Shown: positions 1 through 9,551, numbered from the stretch's first letter. The stretch: DNA of 64,000 bases from Oscillospiraceae bacterium (GCA_017483465.1 JAFUWN010000069.1:1-64000), one strand, 5' to 3'. The notes: generated by a model from the sequence alone, not told the origin. A program made the numbers and translations.

Positions 1-117
1 CTCGAGAATTCTTCCGGTCAGCTGAGCCTGTAAAAGACCCTGCGGACTGGAAATGGCTGTCTGATTTTCGGGTGTGTCCAGAAGTGCCCCTTCCGGACAG
101 AAATGTTTCTGATACAT
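1..117 (-). CDS. N-terminus of a probable S1-domain RNA-binding protein (partial)
   Basis: Only the first 39 codons are inside the window; the frame is open to the left edge. The ATG at 117 follows a good ribosome site (GGAGG, about 7 bases upstream). The start MYQKHFCPEGALL..TPENQ resembles, from memory, the start of a clostridial S1 RNA-binding domain protein, but the S1 domain itself is outside the window, so the name is tentative. A consensus promoter and a long structured leader lie upstream, suggesting control after transcription starts. Confidence 0.5.
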   Translation of the reverse strand, partial: MYQKHFCPEGALLDTPENQTAISSPQGLLQAQLTGRILE

Positions 118-146
118 GTTTTCGACCTCCGATTTTTATTTTTAGG

Positions 147-233
147 AAAAGTCCTGCTGTAATATATGCCGGATTGGTTTGAAATAGAACCTTTCAGATT
201 CCGCTTACAGCAGAGGACTTTCTGACATCCGGC
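147..233 (-). ncRNA. structured 5' leader RNA, possible pseudoknot
   Basis: The transcript from the promoter at 251-279 would carry a leader of about 130 bases before the ATG at 117. Bases 148-162 pair with 205-221 (15 base pairs with a 2-base bulge, loop of about 42). Inside that loop, 167-174 (TGCCGGAT) is the exact reverse complement of 226-233 (ATCCGGCA), which lies outside the stem. The two helices together would form an H-type pseudoknot, or they would be alternatives. I do not recognise a known riboswitch class. The structure is seen in the sequence; a regulatory role is inferred. Confidence 0.55.
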
Positions 234-250
234 AGATTTTCATCTCTTTC

Positions 251-279
251 ATGCTATCATATTTTTGAAGATTTGTCAA
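251..279 (-). promoter_or_regulatory. promoter for the leader RNA and the gene at 1-117
   Basis: On the minus strand, TTGACA (274-279) is followed after 17 bases by TAGCAT (251-256). It reads into the structured leader. Confidence 0.7.
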
Positions 280-340
280 GTAGATTATTGTGTATTTTCA
301 TGTTATTTTTATTAGAATTTGGTAACAAAACGGAAAAATT

Positions 341-688
341 TCATGCAGGATGGATTTGCATGGCTCCGAGTGACTGCATAATTGCAGAAACTTCTGCTGT
401 TTTCTCCATCGGACAGATCACAGTCAGTTCGGCTGTTTTTCTGTACCAGTGCTCCGGCAGAGAAGAATCACTCATTTCGGAAACCAGAACATCGGTTGCA
501 TAATTTTCCATTCTCAGATTTGCCGGCAGCATAGTGAACCGTTCCCGCCCCTGCATAGAGGGCATAGCTTTGCCCAGTTTCTGAATCCGCAGACTCCGGA
601 TATTTTTGATAGTTCTCTGAATACGGCCGGCGGCCAGTTCTGCCAGTTCTTCGGAAGCGAATTCGCCTTTGATTCGATAAAGTTTCAT
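341..688 (-). CDS. conserved-looking hypothetical protein, 115 aa
   Basis: The product is a small soluble protein with no signal peptide or membrane segment. I chose the ATG at 688 (MKLYRIKGEF) because AGCAGG lies 11 bases upstream; a GTG four codons earlier is the alternative. It looks like a compact alpha/beta protein with a basic stretch around residues 25-45 and two methionine-containing hydrophobic strands at the C-terminus. I do not recognise the family. The opposite-strand frame across the same DNA has poorer codon use and no ribosome site. It is divergent from the DUF951-prfA operon. Confidence 0.6.
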   Translation of the reverse strand: MKLYRIKGEFASEELAELAAGRIQRTIKNIRSLRIQKLGKAMPSMQGRERFTMLPANLRMENYATDVLVSEMSDSSLPEHWYRKTAELTVICPMEKTAEVSAIMQSLGAMQIHPA

Positions 689-798
689 AATATCAAACAC
701 CTGCTTCTATATTTTAAAAAAATACAGCAATCTGTACAGGACAGCTCTGTTTTTTTTATTATGATTGCACAAATTCGCAAAACTATGTACACTAAATA

Positions 799-827
799 TT
801 GCCTTTTTAAAAAAAATGAGTTATAAT
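799..827 (+). promoter_or_regulatory. promoter of the DUF951-prfA operon
   Basis: TTGCCT (799-804) and TATAAT (822-827) are separated by 17 bases, about 57 bases before the first start codon at 884. Confidence 0.7.
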
Positions 828-883
828 AAAATATGACTGATTCTGATTTGCTATCAAGAGAAAGAAAGGGAGAAATTTGCAGA

Positions 884-1090
884 ATGGACATTCGTGTCAA
901 TGACAGACTGGTGATGAAAAAACAACATCCCTGCGGTGCAAAGGAAATGCTCGTGCTCCGGACGGGTATGGACTTCCGGCTTCGCTGTGTCAAATGCGGA
1001 AGGGAATTTCTTGTACCCAGACTGAAAATTGAAAAATATATTAAACAAGTGACACATCAGGAAACTCAGGACGGTGAACAGCATGTTTGA
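884..1090 (+). CDS. DUF951 family protein
   Basis: This 68-residue protein matches the DUF951 pattern: a short N-terminal strand region (MDIRVNDRL), HPCG, then CVKCG and a hydrophobic C-terminal segment. The two cysteine pairs suggest a small zinc-binding or nucleic-acid-binding fold. The ATG at 884 was chosen because AGAAAGGGA lies about 13 bases before it; an ATG at 833 has no ribosome site. It overlaps prfA by 8 bases, so the two are translationally coupled. The family's exact role is not known to me. Confidence 0.85.
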   Translation: MDIRVNDRLVMKKQHPCGAKEMLVLRTGMDFRLRCVKCGREFLVPRLKIEKYIKQVTHQETQDGEQHV

Positions 1091-2156
1091 AAAATTACTC
1101 GCTATGAAAGAAAAATATCAGCATATGAATGCACAGCTTGCCGATCCTGAAATTATTTCCGATCATGAAATCTATGCGGCTCTGATGAAAGAATATAAAA
1201 TACTGACACCTATCATGGAAGTGTTCGCAGTTTATCAGAACGCCCGGCAGGATGCCGAAGAAGCCAGAACCCTCCTGAACGAATCCGGTCAGGATGCCGA
1301 ACTCCGGGAAATGGCACAAATGCAGCTGGAAGATGCAAAAATTCAGCTCGAAGAAACCGAACAGGAACTCCGGATTTTACTGCTTCCCAAAGACCCGAAT
1401 GATGATAAGAATGTCATTATTGAAATCCGTGGCGGTGCCGGCGGTGAGGAAGCTTCCCTGTTTGCAAATTCGCTGTTCAGGATGTACAGCATGTATGCGG
1501 AAGCCCATCGCTGGAAACTGGAAATTTTAAATGCCAGTCCGACAGAACTCGGCGGCTATAAAGAAATCAGCTTCTCGATCGACGGCGAGGCCGCTTATTC
1601 CAGATTAAAATATGAAAGCGGTGTTCATCGGGTTCAGCGTGTGCCGGAAACGGAATCACAAGGCAGAATTCATACTTCTACTGTGACGGTCGCTGTTCTG
1701 CCGGAGGCTGATGAAGTAGAACTGGAAGTCAGTCCGGCTGATCTTAAAATAGATGTCTTCCGTTCGAGCGGTGCAGGCGGTCAGCATATCAATAAAACAG
1801 AATCTGCCGTCAGAATCACCCATCTCCCGACAGGCCTTGTGGTCGAATGTCAGGATGAGAGAAGTCAGCATAAAAACAAAGACAAAGCTATGAAAGTTCT
1901 CCGGGCAAGATTATTTGAAATCAAACAGCAGGAACAGAATGATAAAATCGCTTCCGAACGAAAAATGCAGGTCGGCACCGGTGACAGATCAGAACGGATC
2001 CGGACTTATAATTATCCGCAGGGCCGCATGACAGATCACAGAATTAACCTGACACTCTACCGGCTCGAAAGCATTCTTAACGGTGATCTGGACGAAGTGT
2101 TCGATGCACTTGCTACGGCAGATCAGGCAGCAAAATTAGCGGGGCAGAATTTATGA
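1083..2156 (+). CDS. prfA: peptide chain release factor 1
   Basis: RF1 recognises UAA and UAG stop codons and triggers peptidyl-tRNA hydrolysis on the ribosome. The 357-residue length is normal. The catalytic GGQ lies at about residues 232-234 in the stretch [10 protein letters not shown]. The stop-codon recognition tripeptide appears as PET at about 188-190, followed by ESQGRIHTS, as in RF1 and not RF2. The ATG at 1083 has AGGACGG about 9 bases upstream; a GTG at 1074 is in frame but sits inside that site. It overlaps the next gene by four bases (ATGA), typical of a coupled operon. Confidence 0.97.
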   Translation: MFEKLLAMKEKYQHMNAQLADPEIISDHEIYAALMKEYKILTPIMEVFAVYQNARQDAEEARTLLNESGQDAELREMAQMQLEDAKIQLEETEQELRILLLPKDPNDDKNVIIEIRGGAGGEEASLFANSLFRMYSMYAEAHRWKLEILNASPTELGGYKEISFSIDGEAAYSRLKYESGVHRVQRVPETESQGRIHTSTVTVAVLPEADEVELEVSPADLKIDVFRSSGAGGQHINKTESAVRITHLPTGLVVECQDERSQHKNKDKAMKVLRARLFEIKQQEQNDKIASERKMQVGTGDRSERIRTYNYPQGRMTDHRINLTLYRLESILNGDLDEVFDALATADQAAKLAGQNL

Positions 2157-3172
2157 AAACTACAAGATTACTACAAGATACACAAGATGATTTAACTATT
2201 GCCGCACAGCTCATCCGTGACGGCGAACTCGTTGCTTTTCCGACAGAAACTGTCTACGGCCTCGGAGCCGATGCCAGACGGGAAAACTCTGTCAGAAATA
2301 TTTTCAAAGCCAAAGGCCGTCCGGCAGATAATCCCCTGATCGTGCATATTGCCGGTCTGGATATGCTGAATCAGATTGCTTCCGAAGTGCCTGAAATTGC
2401 CTTCCGGCTTGCAGAAGCCTTCTGGCCCGGCCCTCTGACGATGGTACTGCCGAAACAAGACTGCATTCCGTCTGTGACCTCCGGCGGATTGGATACTGTC
2501 GGAATCAGAATGCCTTCTCATCCGGCCGCCAGAAAACTGATTCAGCTTTCCGGCTGTCCGATCGCCGCTCCCTCAGCGAACCGCTCCGGACTTCCCAGCC
2601 CCACAACCGCAAAACATGTCATGGATGATATGAACGGCAGAATTGCCGCTGTTCTTGACGGCGGTCAATGTGAAGTCGGTGTGGAATCTACTGTGATCTG
2701 CTTTGATACACCCGAAACGATTCATATTCTGCGTCCCGGTCTGATTTCAGAAGAAGATCTCCGGCCTTATGCCAGACAGGTTTATGTAGATCAGGCCGTG
2801 TTTACACAAATCGCTCCGGAGGCAAAAGCAGCTTCTCCGGGGATGAAATATAAGCATTATTCTCCGAAAGCAAAAATTCTTCCTGTAGATGCTCCGGATT
2901 TTGAAGCATTCCGGGATTATGTACTGCATCATCAGCAGAAAAATCTTTACTGTCTGCTGTTTGATTCGGATTCTGAAATAGACGGCATCCCCTGTCTGCA
3001 TTACGGTGACAGCGGTGCGGAACAGGCTCATGACCTGTTTTTCCGCTTCCGGGAACTGGACGAACTCGGAGCAGAACTGGTCTATGTCCGTATGCCCCGG
3101 CAGACAGGTGCTGACCTGTCTGTCTATAACAGGCTGATGCGTGCCGCCGGATTCGAGGTGATTCGCTTATGA
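2153..3172 (+). CDS. L-threonylcarbamoyladenylate synthase (Sua5/YwlC type)
   Basis: The enzyme makes threonylcarbamoyl-AMP from threonine, bicarbonate and ATP, the first step of t6A formation on tRNAs that read ANN codons. Residues about 15-205 form the YrdC domain, with [19 protein letters not shown] and SANRSG visible. Residues about 210-339 are the extra Sua5 domain, so this is the long two-domain form and not TsaC. The ATG overlaps the prfA stop, and its own stop overlaps coaE by four bases. The link to prfA is a widespread Firmicute arrangement. Confidence 0.95.
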   Translation: MKTTRLLQDTQDDLTIAAQLIRDGELVAFPTETVYGLGADARRENSVRNIFKAKGRPADNPLIVHIAGLDMLNQIASEVPEIAFRLAEAFWPGPLTMVLPKQDCIPSVTSGGLDTVGIRMPSHPAARKLIQLSGCPIAAPSANRSGLPSPTTAKHVMDDMNGRIAAVLDGGQCEVGVESTVICFDTPETIHILRPGLISEEDLRPYARQVYVDQAVFTQIAPEAKAASPGMKYKHYSPKAKILPVDAPDFEAFRDYVLHHQQKNLYCLLFDSDSEIDGIPCLHYGDSGAEQAHDLFFRFRELDELGAELVYVRMPRQTGADLSVYNRLMRAAGFEVIRL

Positions 3173-3792
3173 GTCAGGAACATCATACGATCGTTGTCGG
3201 TCTGACAGGCCAGACCGGAGCCGGAAAAAGTACAGTTTCTAAAATTTTTGTCGAACATGGCTTTGCTCTGATCGATGCCGATCAGATTTCTCATGAAGTC
3301 GTGGAAGCCGGTATGCCGTGCCTTGCGGAAATATTTGATTATTTCGGTGATGCTGTCAGAAATCCGGATCATACACTGAACCGGAAAGCTCTTGCTAAGA
3401 TTGTTTTCAATGACAAGAGAAAACTGGAAAGCCTGAACAGTATCTGCTATCCGTTTATTACAGAAGAAATTTTCAGGAGAATCAATGCATATGCCGGACA
3501 GGGCTGTCATTTTATTCTGCTTGATGCTCCGACTCTGTTTGAAAGCTGTGCTTCTGATTTCTGTGATATGATTATTTCCGTTGTTGCAAATCCGGAAGTA
3601 CGCTGTGCCAGAATTATGGCCCGTGATTCCATGAGCGAAAAAGCCGCCCGTGAACGCATGGGTGCTCAGCTGGATGAAAATTTTTTTATTCAGCATTCAG
3701 ATTATGTGATTCATAATAACGATAATCTTGAGCAGCTGTCCGATTTATCCGGAGAAGTTGCCGATAAAGTCAAGATATATTTATCAAATTAA
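3169..3792 (+). CDS. coaE: dephospho-CoA kinase
   Basis: CoaE phosphorylates the ribose 3'-OH of dephospho-CoA, the last step of coenzyme A synthesis. The P-loop GLTGQTGAGKST is at about residues 11-22, and DADQISHE and LLDAPTLFE follow as in the family. The 207-residue length is normal. The start overlaps the stop of the Sua5 gene (ATGA). An AT-rich gap of 33 bases separates it from the next gene. Confidence 0.95.
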   Translation: MSQEHHTIVVGLTGQTGAGKSTVSKIFVEHGFALIDADQISHEVVEAGMPCLAEIFDYFGDAVRNPDHTLNRKALAKIVFNDKRKLESLNSICYPFITEEIFRRINAYAGQGCHFILLDAPTLFESCASDFCDMIISVVANPEVRCARIMARDSMSEKAARERMGAQLDENFFIQHSDYVIHNNDNLEQLSDLSGEVADKVKIYLSN

Positions 3793-3825
3793 AATATAAT
3801 TATTTTTTAGAAAGAAGTGTTTATT

Positions 3826-5232
3826 ATGCCTAAGAAAACCAAAGATGAAGTACAGATTCTCAAAGAACAGCTGTTCTCTGAAAACAAACATGCTGTCCAG
3901 AGAATGTCAGAACGTGAATTGCAGGATTGTGATTCCTTCTGTGAAGCGTATAAAGCCTTTATGAATACGGCTAAGACAGAACGGGAAATTAACAGTTTTG
4001 TGATCGCAGAACTCGAAAAACAGGGCTATCAGCCGTTTCAGCCTGGTATGCAGCTGAAAGCCGGAGATAAAATTTATCTCAATAACAGAGGCAAGGCCGT
4101 AATTATGGCAACAATCGGAACTGCTGATATTCGAGAGGGTGTCAGACTCTGTGCGGCTCATATTGATTCTCCCCGTCTTGATCTGAAACAGCATCCGCTG
4201 TATGAGAATCAGGAAATGGGATATTTCAAAACGCATTACTACGGAGGAATTAAAAAATATCAGTGGCCGACCATTCCGCTTTCTCTGCATGGTGTGATTG
4301 TCAGAAAAGACGGTTCTGAAGTTACCGTCCGTATCGGTGAAGATGAAAATGACCCTGTTTTCTATATTACGGATCTGCTTCCGCATCTCGCTGACGAACA
4401 GATGAGAAGACCCTCTCCGCAGCTCATCAAGGGCGAGGAATTAAATATTGTCATCGGCTCTCTGCCGCTCAAGTCTGATAAGGGAAATGAACTTGTCAAG
4501 CTCGCTCTGATGAAATTGCTTCATGAAAAATATGATATTACAGAAGATGATTTCATCTCTGCCGAACTCGAAGCAGTTCCGGCTTTCAAGGCAAAGGATG
4601 TCGGCTTTGACCGGAGTCTGATCGGTGCATATGGTCATGATGACAAAGTATGCTCTTATCCGGCTTTCAGAGCTTCTCTGGATGTCTCTGCTCCGGTACA
4701 TACCAGCGTTGTGATTTTAACAGACAAGGAAGAAACCGGAAGCGACGGCAATACCGGTCTGAAATCTTCGTATCTGAAATATTTTCTGGAAGATCTTGCG
4801 GAATGCTTCGGGGCAAACGGCCGGGCTGTCATGCGGGCTTCCAAATGCCTGTCAGCCGATGTCAATGCCGGATTTGATCCGACTTTTCCGGAAGTACTGG
4901 AGAAAAACAACTGTGCCTATCTGAATCACGGTGTCTGCGTGACAAAATTCACAGGTGCAAGAGGAAAATCCGGCACTTCTGATGCTTCTGCCGAATTTAT
5001 GGGCGAAGTCAGAAGAATCCTCGATCAGGGCAATGTCATCTGGCAGACCGGAGAACTCGGCAGAATCGACCTCGGCGGCGGCGGTACAGTAGCCGCTTAT
5101 ATCGCTAATCTGGATATTGATACGATTGATATCGGCGTTCCGGTGCTGTCCATGCACGCTCCGTATGAATTAGTTGCAAAAACAGATGTCTGGGCGGCTT
5201 ACAGAGCCTTCAGAGTATTTCTGGAATCTTAA
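3826..5232 (+). CDS. M18 family aminopeptidase
   Basis: This is a zinc metallo-aminopeptidase of the aspartyl-aminopeptidase family (cytosolic, usually a dodecamer). Metal-ligand motifs are present: AAHIDSP near residue 112, YGHDDK, KEETGSDG and, near the C-terminus, MHAPYE (His about 444). The 468-residue length fits the clostridial long form. The ATG at 3826 has AGAAAGAAG about 8 bases upstream; a GTG at 3817 overlaps that site and was rejected. No signal peptide is seen. Confidence 0.93.
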   Translation: MPKKTKDEVQILKEQLFSENKHAVQRMSERELQDCDSFCEAYKAFMNTAKTEREINSFVIAELEKQGYQPFQPGMQLKAGDKIYLNNRGKAVIMATIGTADIREGVRLCAAHIDSPRLDLKQHPLYENQEMGYFKTHYYGGIKKYQWPTIPLSLHGVIVRKDGSEVTVRIGEDENDPVFYITDLLPHLADEQMRRPSPQLIKGEELNIVIGSLPLKSDKGNELVKLALMKLLHEKYDITEDDFISAELEAVPAFKAKDVGFDRSLIGAYGHDDKVCSYPAFRASLDVSAPVHTSVVILTDKEETGSDGNTGLKSSYLKYFLEDLAECFGANGRAVMRASKCLSADVNAGFDPTFPEVLEKNNCAYLNHGVCVTKFTGARGKSGTSDASAEFMGEVRRILDQGNVIWQTGELGRIDLGGGGTVAAYIANLDIDTIDIGVPVLSMHAPYELVAKTDVWAAYRAFRVFLES

Positions 5233-5247
5233 CACCGGTGAATTTTT

Positions 5248-5439
5248 ATGGGAAATTACACAGTCAGTTTCTATGACAAAGATATGAACCGGATGTTCTT
5301 CCGGCATTTTGAAAATGTAATCATTCAGGAAGCAAATCATTACATCCGGATTCTTGATAAAGATGAAAATCTGCTGATGCTGATTTCCGTCTGTGCCAAT
5401 ACGGTCATTATCGAGTCAGATAATGCTTATTTAAATTAA
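5248..5439 (+). CDS. small hypothetical protein, 63 aa
   Basis: The short gene sits 15 bases after the aminopeptidase and 22 before exonuclease III, with GGTGA ahead of its ATG. The product is a predicted all-beta or alpha/beta soluble protein with alternating charged and hydrophobic residues (for example HYIRILDKDENLLMLIS). No family is recognised. Its position inside a tightly packed run and normal codon use argue that it is real. Confidence 0.65.
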   Translation: MGNYTVSFYDKDMNRMFFRHFENVIIQEANHYIRILDKDENLLMLISVCANTVIIESDNAYLN

Positions 5440-5461
5440 CTATCAGAAAGGACTTGTCCTG

Positions 5462-6211
5462 ATGAAATTGATTTCATGGAATGTAAACGGTTTCCGTGCA
5501 AATCTGAACAAGGGTTTTGAAGAGCACTTCAAAGCCCTTGATGCAGATCTGTTCTGCATTCAGGAAACAAAAATGCAGCCGGAACAGGTAACTACAAAAT
5601 TTGACGGATATGAACAGTATTTTAACAGTGCGGTAAAAAAAGGCTATTCCGGAACGGCACTGTTCACTAAAATAATTCCTTCAGAAATTAAATTCAATTA
5701 CGGTGTGCATACGGATGAGGGCAGAACAATTATTGCCGAATATGAAAAATTTATTTTAATCAATATCTATGTTCCGAACGCTCAGAGAGAACTGACAAGG
5801 CTCGGCTATCGTATGCAGTGGGAAGATGATTTCCGGGAACTGGTGCAAAAATTAGATCAGAAAAAGCCTCTGATTATCTGCGGTGATATGAACGTTGCAC
5901 ATCAGGAAATTGATCTGAAACATCCGAAAGCCAATATCGGCAATGCCGGATTTACAGATCAGGAACGGGGAAAATTTTCTGCATTGTTATCCGCCGGATT
6001 CACTGACAGTTTCCGGTATCTGCATCCGGAGCAGAAAGATGCCTATACCTGGTGGTCGTATATGAAACAGGCAAGAAGCCGGAATATCGGCTGGAGAATT
6101 GATTATTTCTTAGTATCAGACCGAATTGCTGACAAAATCAGCAAAGCTGAAATTTATCCGGATATGATGGGCAGTGACCATTGTCCGGTCGGATTGGAGA
6201 TTAATTTATGA
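5462..6211 (+). CDS. xth: exodeoxyribonuclease III
   Basis: This is an AP endonuclease and 3'-5' exonuclease of base-excision repair. It has the endonuclease/exonuclease/phosphatase fold: SWNVNGFRA at the N-terminus, the metal-binding Glu in CIQETKMQ (about residue 34), CGDMNVAH with the catalytic Asp-Asn, and the terminal SDHCPV. The length (249) is normal. AGAAAGGA precedes the start. Its stop overlaps the start of a tiny membrane-protein gene. Confidence 0.96.
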   Translation: MKLISWNVNGFRANLNKGFEEHFKALDADLFCIQETKMQPEQVTTKFDGYEQYFNSAVKKGYSGTALFTKIIPSEIKFNYGVHTDEGRTIIAEYEKFILINIYVPNAQRELTRLGYRMQWEDDFRELVQKLDQKKPLIICGDMNVAHQEIDLKHPKANIGNAGFTDQERGKFSALLSAGFTDSFRYLHPEQKDAYTWWSYMKQARSRNIGWRIDYFLVSDRIADKISKAEIYPDMMGSDHCPVGLEINL

Positions 6212-6357
6212 ATACACAGAATCAGGAAGACAAGACAGATAAAATTTTATATATCATCGGCAGTATTGTGCTCACTGCTGCTTCGGCGGTCATCATTCCG
6301 GTATTGATTCATAAAGGAACCAATATTGCCTATCGTCTTCTTTATCCCAAAGAGTAA
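6208..6357 (+). CDS. single-pass membrane miniprotein, 49 aa
   Basis: Translation from the ATG at 6208, which overlaps the exonuclease stop as ATGA, gives a polar N-terminus (MNTQNQEDKTDK), one hydrophobic segment at about residues 13-33 (ILYIIGSIVLTAASAVIIPV) and a short basic tail ending YPKE. No family is recognised. The coupling to the upstream gene and the clean transmembrane pattern support it as a real gene. It precedes a GTPase that also has a membrane-active C-terminal part, so a joint role is possible but unproven. Confidence 0.6.
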   Translation: MNTQNQEDKTDKILYIIGSIVLTAASAVIIPVLIHKGTNIAYRLLYPKE

Positions 6358-6391
6358 AAAAATAATTTATCATACAAGGAAGTGAGTTTTT

Positions 6392-7528
6392 ATGGAATAT
6401 CATCCCGAACAGCTTGCAGCAAAATGCATTCAGGAAGTCAACAGGAAAATCCGGAATCTCAAAAAATTGAATATTGTGATTCTGGGAAAATCCGGTGTCG
6501 GAAAAAGTACGCTGATCAATTCCGTATTCCGTGAGAATCTGGCCGAAACAGGCATCGGCAGACCTGTCACACAGGAGATCAGAAGCTATACCAAACCGGA
6601 TTTTCCTCTGACAATTTATGATACCCCCGGTTTTGAACTCAGCAAAGAACAGCAGGATAAAACCAAACAGGAAGTGTTAAAGCTCATCCGTGACGGTGCC
6701 GCTTCGGATGATGTCAACAAAGCCATTCACTGTATCTGGTACTGTATCAATGTCGGCTCGAACCGGACATTTGACAGCTTCGAGGAAGCATGGCTCAGAG
6801 AATTTACAGAAGAAAATAAAATCACCAAAGTCCCGATTTTTATTATTCTGACACAGGGCTGTCCTAAGAAAAAGGCTGCCGAAATGCAAAAACTTGTCGA
6901 GGCAGAAAATTTTCATGTCAGCAAGGTTATTCCTGTTCTGGCTCAGGATATGGAACTTGATGAAGATTATATAATTAAATCTTACGGTCTGGATACGCTG
7001 ATTGAACTCATGACACAGGTGCTCCCTGATGATTTGCAGGATACACTTCAGAACGTCCAGAAAGCTTCTCTCGAAGCAAAAAAAAAGAGAGCACAGGCCA
7101 TCGTCGCCGCTTCGGTCGCCGCCGCTTTTGGTGAGGGTTTTGCTCCTGTACCGTTTGCCGATGCGACTATGCTGGTTCCGACTCAGGTGACCATGCTGGC
7201 AAGCATTACGGCAGTATTCGGCATGAATGTCAGCAAAAGCCTGCTGACTTGCTTTGTCTCTTCGACAATCGGTGCAGGCGGTGCGACTGTCCTCGGCAGG
7301 ACGATTGCTTCCAATCTGCTGAAATTAATTCCCGGTGTCGGCACGGCTGTCGGCGGTACAATTTCCGGAGCTACGGCCGGACTTCTGACAACGGCTCTCG
7401 GTGAAGCGTATATTAAAATTCTTGAAATGATCTATAAAGGCGAGATGAAACAGGAAGAACTGGACTCTCCCGAAGGACAGAAAAAAATGAAAAATATTTT
7501 TCTGGATATGCTCAGGAAGAAAAAATAA
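6392..7528 (+). CDS. GTPase with hydrophobic DUF697-like C-terminal domain
   Basis: Residues about 25-215 form a small GTPase domain: G1 GKSGVGKST at 32-40, a threonine-containing G2 region (GIGRPVT) and G3 YDTPG at 76-80. A standard NKxD G4 is not visible; TQGC is in that place. Residues about 235-345 are rich in alanine and glycine with several hydrophobic helices, as in DUF697/EcsC-like proteins, and could insert into or remodel membranes. The start follows GGAAGTGAG. The gene lies between a membrane miniprotein and an ABC-F protein. Function is unknown. Confidence 0.75.
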   Translation: MEYHPEQLAAKCIQEVNRKIRNLKKLNIVILGKSGVGKSTLINSVFRENLAETGIGRPVTQEIRSYTKPDFPLTIYDTPGFELSKEQQDKTKQEVLKLIRDGAASDDVNKAIHCIWYCINVGSNRTFDSFEEAWLREFTEENKITKVPIFIILTQGCPKKKAAEMQKLVEAENFHVSKVIPVLAQDMELDEDYIIKSYGLDTLIELMTQVLPDDLQDTLQNVQKASLEAKKKRAQAIVAASVAAAFGEGFAPVPFADATMLVPTQVTMLASITAVFGMNVSKSLLTCFVSSTIGAGGATVLGRTIASNLLKLIPGVGTAVGGTISGATAGLLTTALGEAYIKILEMIYKGEMKQEELDSPEGQKKMKNIFLDMLRKKK

Positions 7529-7551
7529 AATAATCATACAAGGGTGATACT

Positions 7552-9483
7552 ATGCTGCTGAAAGCAGTTAAGATAAATAAAATTTATAACGGCGTGAAAT
7601 TATTGTCGGATATTGATCTGCAAATTGAAGATACTGACCGAATCGGCCTGATCGGTGCGAACGGCTGCGGAAAATCCACACTGCTGAAAATTCTGCTTGG
7701 TCAGATTCTTCCCGATCATGAGCAGGAGGGCGACGGACAGATTATCCGTGCAGCAAAGACTTCTGTCGGCTATCTGGCACAGTCTGCCGCTCTGGACTCC
7801 AGTCTGACCGTATGGCAGGAAATGCAGAGCGTTTTTTCTGAACTGCTTTCCGCTCAGGACAGAATCAAGGAACTCGAACAGCAGCTTGCGAATCATAATT
7901 CTGAAATTCTGGAAGAATATGATAAAATTTCGGCATGGTTTCAGATGAACGGCGGCTATGAAATTGATGTGAAAATCAAAAGTGTCCTGTTCGGCATGGG
8001 CTTTACAGAAGAAGAATTTCACAGGACTGTTTCCGGATTCAGCGGCGGAGAAAAAACAAGACTTGCATTATGTAAATTATTACTGGAATCTCCGAATTTA
8101 TTGATTCTAGACGAGCCTACCAATCATCTGGATTTTGAGACGATTCAATGGCTGGAAGAGTATTTAAAATCCAGCCGGAGTGCCCTTCTGATCGTTTCGC
8201 ATGACCGGTATTTTCTGGATAAGCTTTGTACAAGCATCTGTGAAATCGAACGGGGCCGCCTGACAAGATTCAAAGGCAATTATTCTGATTATACAGTCCT
8301 GAAAGCCGCCGCTGTCGAACGGCAGGCCAAAGAATATGCCTTACAGCAGAAAGAAATTGCCAAACTGGAAGATTATGTCGCCCGCAATATGGCACGGGCC
8401 TCGACTTCCAAAAGTGCCAAAAGCCGTCAGAAACAGCTGGATAAAATGGAACGTATCGAAAAGCCCGTGACCGCTCAGAAACGTGCCGGATTAAGTTTTA
8501 CTTATGAGACGGAACCCCCGCAAGAAGTTCTTGAAATTAAACATGCAGATATTTCCGTCGGTGAGGGGGCAAACCGGAAAAAGCTTCTTGATGAGATTAA
8601 TCTGACTGTCCGCCGAGGTGAAAAATTAGGCATTATCGGCATAAACGGCATCGGAAAATCAACATTTCTGAAAGAAATTCTAAATATCCTGCCGCATGAG
8701 GGCATGATTAAATTTAATAAAAATATCCGGACTGCTTATTTTGATCAGGAAAGTACTAACCTGAATCCAGATAATACTGTAATAGATGAACTGCATGACA
8801 GATTTCCGGCTATGCTGGACGGAGAAATCCGGAATCTGCTCGGACAGGTGCGTATCACCGGAGAAGATGTGTTCAAGCCGGTTTCTGCTCTCAGCGGCGG
8901 TGAACGGGCAAGAGTCTGTTTCGCTCTGCTCATGCTGGAACATGCCAATGTCATGCTTCTTGACGAACCGACCAATCATCTGGATTTGCCGATGAAAGAA
9001 GTGCTGGAAGAAGCTCTGGATGATTATACGGGGACACTTTTATTTGTTTCGCATGACAGATATTTCCTCAAAAAACTGGCAACCCAATTGCTTGAACTCA
9101 CCCCCGACGGAGCGGTTTTCTATCCTTATGGATTTGAAAAATATCTCGAAGAAAAAGCCAGACAAAAAGCAGAAGCTCAGGCTCAGGAACAGGCCCGGCA
9201 GATGGAAGCCGCAAAACAGGCAAAACAAGCCGCTGCTGTCTCTTCTCACAGATCAAAAGCCCAGCGAAGTGCCGATGCCGCCCGCCGGAACCGCATGAAA
9301 GAACTCGAAAAACAAATCGAATTACTGGAAATTCAGATTGCCGAACTGGAAGAAAAATTAACTCTGCCTGAAATCTGTACAGATTATCAGAAAATGCAGG
9401 AAGTCTGTGCCGAAATGGAACAGGCTAAAAATCAGTCCGAAGCTTGTTTCGCAGAACTCTGCGAACTGGAAGAAAGTTCCTGA
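7552..9483 (+). CDS. ABC-F family ATP-binding protein
   Basis: This is a cytosolic duplicated ABC ATPase without membrane segments, of the ribosome-acting ABC-F family (translation factors or antibiotic-resistance proteins). Walker A motifs are GANGCGKST (35-43) and GINGIGKST (about residue 365). The signatures are FSGGEKTRLAL and LSGGERARVCF, and both Walker B regions end in DEPTNHLD. Between the cassettes lies a charged linker (P-site tRNA interaction motif region), and residues about 535-640 form a long Glu/Lys/Ala-rich coiled coil, as in Uup/YdiF-type members. The subfamily and any resistance role cannot be decided by eye. Confidence 0.92.
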   Translation: MLLKAVKINKIYNGVKLLSDIDLQIEDTDRIGLIGANGCGKSTLLKILLGQILPDHEQEGDGQIIRAAKTSVGYLAQSAALDSSLTVWQEMQSVFSELLSAQDRIKELEQQLANHNSEILEEYDKISAWFQMNGGYEIDVKIKSVLFGMGFTEEEFHRTVSGFSGGEKTRLALCKLLLESPNLLILDEPTNHLDFETIQWLEEYLKSSRSALLIVSHDRYFLDKLCTSICEIERGRLTRFKGNYSDYTVLKAAAVERQAKEYALQQKEIAKLEDYVARNMARASTSKSAKSRQKQLDKMERIEKPVTAQKRAGLSFTYETEPPQEVLEIKHADISVGEGANRKKLLDEINLTVRRGEKLGIIGINGIGKSTFLKEILNILPHEGMIKFNKNIRTAYFDQESTNLNPDNTVIDELHDRFPAMLDGEIRNLLGQVRITGEDVFKPVSALSGGERARVCFALLMLEHANVMLLDEPTNHLDLPMKEVLEEALDDYTGTLLFVSHDRYFLKKLATQLLELTPDGAVFYPYGFEKYLEEKARQKAEAQAQEQARQMEAAKQAKQAAAVSSHRSKAQRSADAARRNRMKELEKQIELLEIQIAELEEKLTLPEICTDYQKMQEVCAEMEQAKNQSEACFAELCELEESS

Positions 9484-9551
9484 GCCTGATATTTTGTGAA
9501 TTGTTACAGTTTTCCGATAAAAGCAGAAATAAAATTCAGCCATTCCGTATA

